From positions 1 to 8,391 of the forward strand of contig JAGVLI010000527.1 of assembly GCA_020054355.1 (NCBI GenBank): a stretch of 8,391 nt of DNA. Reading direction: 5' to 3'. Shown in pieces: positions 6,339-8,391 of this stretch (positions are counted from its first letter, which is position 1; every line of letters starts with the position of its first letter). This DNA comes from Planctomycetales bacterium (GTDB lineage: Bacteria > Planctomycetota > Planctomycetia > Gemmatales > Gemmataceae). The notes under the pieces are model-generated. The model was not told the origin of the DNA and did not search any database. It saw nothing but the letters and a program-made list of their open reading frames with translations. Both the position numbers and the translations under genes were made by a program.

Positions 6339-6469
6339 TGTCATCGGACACGACGTTTTTGTTGCGGTGCTGGCAGCGCGGCCAATCGGTCGCCGAAATC
6401 GCCGTGGGCATCGGCGTTGGAATGCTTGGCCAAACGCCCGACCGCGGCCGAGCCGCGTGTCCGATGACA
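6339..6469. repeat. 131-bp element bounded by perfect 14-bp inverted repeats
   Basis: TGTCATCGGACACG (6339-6352) and CGTGTCCGATGACA (6456-6469) are exact reverse complements and end in TG...CA. The interior holds further complementary pairs: CGGTCG (6387-6392) with CGACCG (6439-6444), CGCCG (6400-6404) with CGGCG (6412-6416), GGCCAA (6380-6385) with TTGGCC (6426-6431, an alternative pairing), and a small hairpin at 6367-6379. As DNA this could be a MITE-like element, but the flanks show no target-site duplication. As RNA it would fold into a long closed stem with inner hairpins. The repeats are directly visible; the nature of the element is not settled. Confidence 0.6.
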
Positions 6470-6639
6470 TTCGCTGACGCCATCGGCGTAAAGGCTATTT
6501 TGCTGTAACGCCGCGCCGATAAAGGTTAAGATTCGATTAGAATGGCGGTGTTCGCGCCGGAACCAGGGATGGTTCGTCGCGCCGCTGCTTTTCGGACCAC
6601 GCAGGCAGGTTTCCATCCCAACCAGTCGCTTCCAGCCCT

Positions 6640-6662
6640 GCCGGCGGTTTCAGGCCGCCGGC
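6640..6662 (+). promoter_or_regulatory. hairpin just upstream of the HEAT-protein ribosome binding site
   Basis: GCCGGCGG (6640-6647) and CCGCCGGC (6655-6662) form a perfect all-GC 8-bp stem with a 7-base loop, ending five bases before AGGAG. In mRNA such a stem could protect the 5' end or influence ribosome access; a regulatory role is inferred from position only. Confidence 0.45.
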
Positions 6663-6667
6663 TTGCC

Positions 6668-6672
6668 AGGAG
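6668..6672 (+). promoter_or_regulatory. strong ribosome binding site that fixes the start at 6680
   Basis: AGGAG lies seven bases before ATG 6680. It is the clearest Shine-Dalgarno in the window and supports the start that also gives an intact signal peptide. Confidence 0.7.
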
Positions 6673-6679
6673 ATCGTCA

Positions 6680-8391
6680 ATGAAGAAGTCGTGGTTACTG
6701 GCTTTCCTCGCCGTGTTCTTCGCGGCCGCCTTTTCGCAGGCGTATGTCGAGATTCCCTACACGCTGGGCCGAGTGGTCAACGAATCCAGCAATATCGTGC
6801 TGATGAAGGTCGAGAAGGTCAACAAGGAACGGCGGTTGATCTATTACACCAAGATCGCCGACCTCAAGGGCAAGCACGCCGGCGAGGCCATCAAGCACAA
6901 CATCACCGACGGTTTCAACCCGCGCGAACCCAAGTTCATCATGGACTGGGCCGAGCCGGGCAAGACCGCCATTTTCTTCTACCAGGGCGGGGCCAGCGAG
7001 ACCTGCATCGGCGACTACTGGTACCAGGCGTACAACAACGGCGAATGGTGGGGCATGTCGCACGCCGAGTCGTTCATGGCCTGGTCGTTCGCCGGCAAGA
7101 TCGACAAGCTGAAGACCGTCGTCACCGACATGCTCGCGGGCAAGGAAGTGGTGGTGCCCTGCGCCCAGTCCGACCCGACCAAGGTGGACGCCATCAAGAA
7201 GCTGTTGCACGACAAGAAGGCCCCGCTCTGGCGGATGAAGGCCAGCCTGAAGATCACCGACTACGAACTCTGCATCCGCGAGAAGAACAAGTACGTCGTC
7301 GGCTTGGGCGCGCTGGGGCCGGAGGCGGTGCCCGCCTTCATGGAAGACCTGAAGAAAGACGACGTCGGCGTGCGGCTGAAAGCGGCGGTGGAACTGGGAC
7401 AGATCGGCGAGGACGCCAAGACCGCCCTGCCAGCCCTGGAAGAATCCCTGAAGGACAAGGATGCCGAGGTGCGCATGCGCGCCGCCGAGGCGCTGGTCCG
7501 CATCGACCCCAAGAACACCACGGGCATTCCGGTCCTCATCGAGGCGATGAAGGACGACAAGCTGCGCATCGCGACCATCGATATCCTCGGCGGGCTGGGC
7601 GAACCGGCCAAGCCGGCGGTGCCGACGCTGGTGGCCACGTTGCAAGACAAACGGCCGCCGCTGCAAATCCGCGCTGCCGCCGCCCTGCTGCAAATCGAAA
7701 AGAACCAGGACGACGCCATCAAGGCGCTGATCGGCCTGGTGGACGGCACGCCCGGCGCGAAAGCCGGCTGGACCGTGCTGGAGCCGACCGAGCTGAAGTC
7801 CACCGGCAACGCGACCCTCACGAAGCAGGAAGACCAATCGGTGCTGGCGAGCGGCGACAACCCCGCCAAGGACACCTACACGATGGTGCTGAAGACGGAT
7901 CGCAAGGCCATCACTGCCGTGAAGCTGGAAGCGATGGCCGACGGCAAGCTGCCGGCCAACGGGCCGGGCCGCGCGGGCAACGGCAACTTCGTGCTGACGC
8001 GCTTCTCGCTCGCCAAGCAAACCGACGCCGCCGACGCCAAGCCGGTCAAGTGGGCCGCCGCCTCGGCGAACTTCAGCCAGCAGGGCTTCGACGTGGGTAA
8101 CGTCGCCGCCGACAACGGCACCGGCTGGGCGGTGCATCCGGAGTTCGGCAAGACGCACACCGCGATCTTCACGCCGGAAACCCCCATCACTGGCAATGAC
8201 CAGGGCATCGTGCTGACCGTCCGCATCGAGTGCGAGTCGCCGCACGCCCAGCATCAGATTGGCCGCTTTCGCATATCGGTGACGGATGCCGAGGACCCGC
8301 TGCTCAATCCGCGCGTCCGCGCGGCCGAGATGCTCGGCGGCGTGGGCGGGCCGGCCAAGAGCGCCATTCCGAACCTGCTGGCCGTGCTGAC
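6680..8391 (+). CDS. secreted HEAT-repeat protein with inserted planctomycete cytochrome-associated domain, 3' end cut
   Basis: 570 codons are visible and the frame runs off the right edge. The N terminus MKKSWLLAFLAVFFAAAFSQA is a type I signal peptide (no lipobox Cys), with likely cleavage after A21. Residues 22-200 are an N-terminal domain I recall from Gemmata HEAT proteins (YVEIPYTLGRVVNESSNIV, GGASETCIGDYWYQAY, EWWGMSH), with C108, C161 and C198. Residues 206-355 hold about four to five HEAT/PBS-type repeats (such as VRLKAAVELGQIGEDAKTAL). Residues 362-536 are a separate domain beginning GWTVLEP, with GPGRAGNGNFVLTRF (428-442) and ending QIGRFRISVT. This resembles the beta-rich domain found in planctomycete DUF1549/DUF1553 cytochrome-type proteins. 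HEAT repeats resume at about 543 (VRAAEMLGGVGGPAKSAIP). It probably acts as a binding scaffold in the periplasm or outside; ligand unknown. Long frames on either strand here (6691-8100 plus, 6695-8254 minus) are shadows. Confidence 0.88.
   Translation, partial: MKKSWLLAFLAVFFAAAFSQAYVEIPYTLGRVVNESSNIVLMKVEKVNKERRLIYYTKIADLKGKHAGEAIKHNITDGFNPREPKFIMDWAEPGKTAIFFYQGGASETCIGDYWYQAYNNGEWWGMSHAESFMAWSFAGKIDKLKTVVTDMLAGKEVVVPCAQSDPTKVDAIKKLLHDKKAPLWRMKASLKITDYELCIREKNKYVVGLGALGPEAVPAFMEDLKKDDVGVRLKAAVELGQIGEDAKTALPALEESLKDKDAEVRMRAAEALVRIDPKNTTGIPVLIEAMKDDKLRIATIDILGGLGEPAKPAVPTLVATLQDKRPPLQIRAAAALLQIEKNQDDAIKALIGLVDGTPGAKAGWTVLEPTELKSTGNATLTKQEDQSVLASGDNPAKDTYTMVLKTDRKAITAVKLEAMADGKLPANGPGRAGNGNFVLTRFSLAKQTDAADAKPVKWAAASANFSQQGFDVGNVAADNGTGWAVHPEFGKTHTAIFTPETPITGNDQGIVLTVRIECESPHAQHQIGRFRISVTDAEDPLLNPRVRAAEMLGGVGGPAKSAIPNLLAVL

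Larger units (their letters stand above)
6204..6679. other. 476-bp intergenic region with several inverted repeats
   Basis: No convincing gene lies here. The plus-strand frame 6207-6467 (86 codons) runs straight through the inverted repeats and encodes Arg/Ser/Pro-rich sequence with no family character. The stretch contains a short palindrome, a 131-bp inverted-repeat element, a five-bp hairpin ACGCC-ATC-GGCGT (6477-6489), an AT-richer patch at about 6495-6545 that may hold the promoter of the next gene (no well-spaced -35/-10 pair could be picked), and a hairpin directly before the next ribosome binding site. Confidence 0.6.

Noticed and set aside
6295..6360. intrinsic terminator made of the 6295-6332 stem and the T5 run at 6356-6360
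   Set aside because: The T-run begins 23 bases after the stem instead of directly following it, so the intrinsic-terminator geometry is not met.
6207..6467. 86-codon plus-strand frame after the multicopy-family gene
   Set aside because: It spans both inverted-repeat elements and has Arg/Ser/Pro-rich composition with no recognisable domain; likely a spurious frame through repeats.
6691..8254. 469-codon plus-strand and 519-codon minus-strand frames over the HEAT gene
   Set aside because: The frame starting at 6680 has a Shine-Dalgarno, signal peptide and recognisable domains throughout; the others are Arg/Gly/Gln- or Val/Leu-rich shadows.

Overview
The window is about 60% GC, densely coded, and most likely comes from a planctomycete of the Gemmata type (Gemmataceae). 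Two genes point there directly. One (5475-6203) belongs to a small-protein family that I know only from Gemmata-like genomes, where it occurs in many copies. The other (6680 to the right edge) is a secreted HEAT-repeat protein carrying a domain otherwise seen in planctomycete cytochrome/DUF1549-DUF1553 proteins. The lineage call is from recall of family patterns; no search was run.

Left third, minus strand (2492 down to 1): a two-gene operon with an ATGA start/stop overlap. The first gene encodes a complete Mre11/SbcD/YhaO-type metallophosphoesterase nuclease. The second encodes the N-terminal half of a Rad50/SbcC-type coiled-coil ATPase that runs off the left edge. Together they should form a DNA-end-processing ATPase-nuclease complex.

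A 272-bp divergent intergenic region (2493-2764) holds plausible promoters in both directions. From it reads a plus-strand pair, 2765-3952 and 3954-4673, with one base between the genes: an OLD/RecF-like ABC-type ATPase and a DUF4276 protein with TOPRIM-like acidic motifs. This ATPase plus split TOPRIM layout resembles the PARIS (AriA/AriB) class of anti-phage systems and is the best candidate for a poorly described system here.

Centre (4674-6203): a frameshifted gene remnant (4752-4860), then a complete KptA/Tpt1 RNA 2'-phosphotransferase (4896-5438), then an intact member of the family to which the remnant belongs (5475-6203). So kptA sits between a dead and a live copy of one lineage-specific family.

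Right part: a 476-bp gene-free stretch (6204-6679) contains an 11-bp-stem palindrome, a 131-bp element bounded by perfect 14-bp inverted repeats with nested stems, and an 8-bp hairpin just before a strong ribosome binding site. The secreted HEAT-repeat protein follows and is cut by the right edge. No tRNA, rRNA, CRISPR array or intact transposase was seen.
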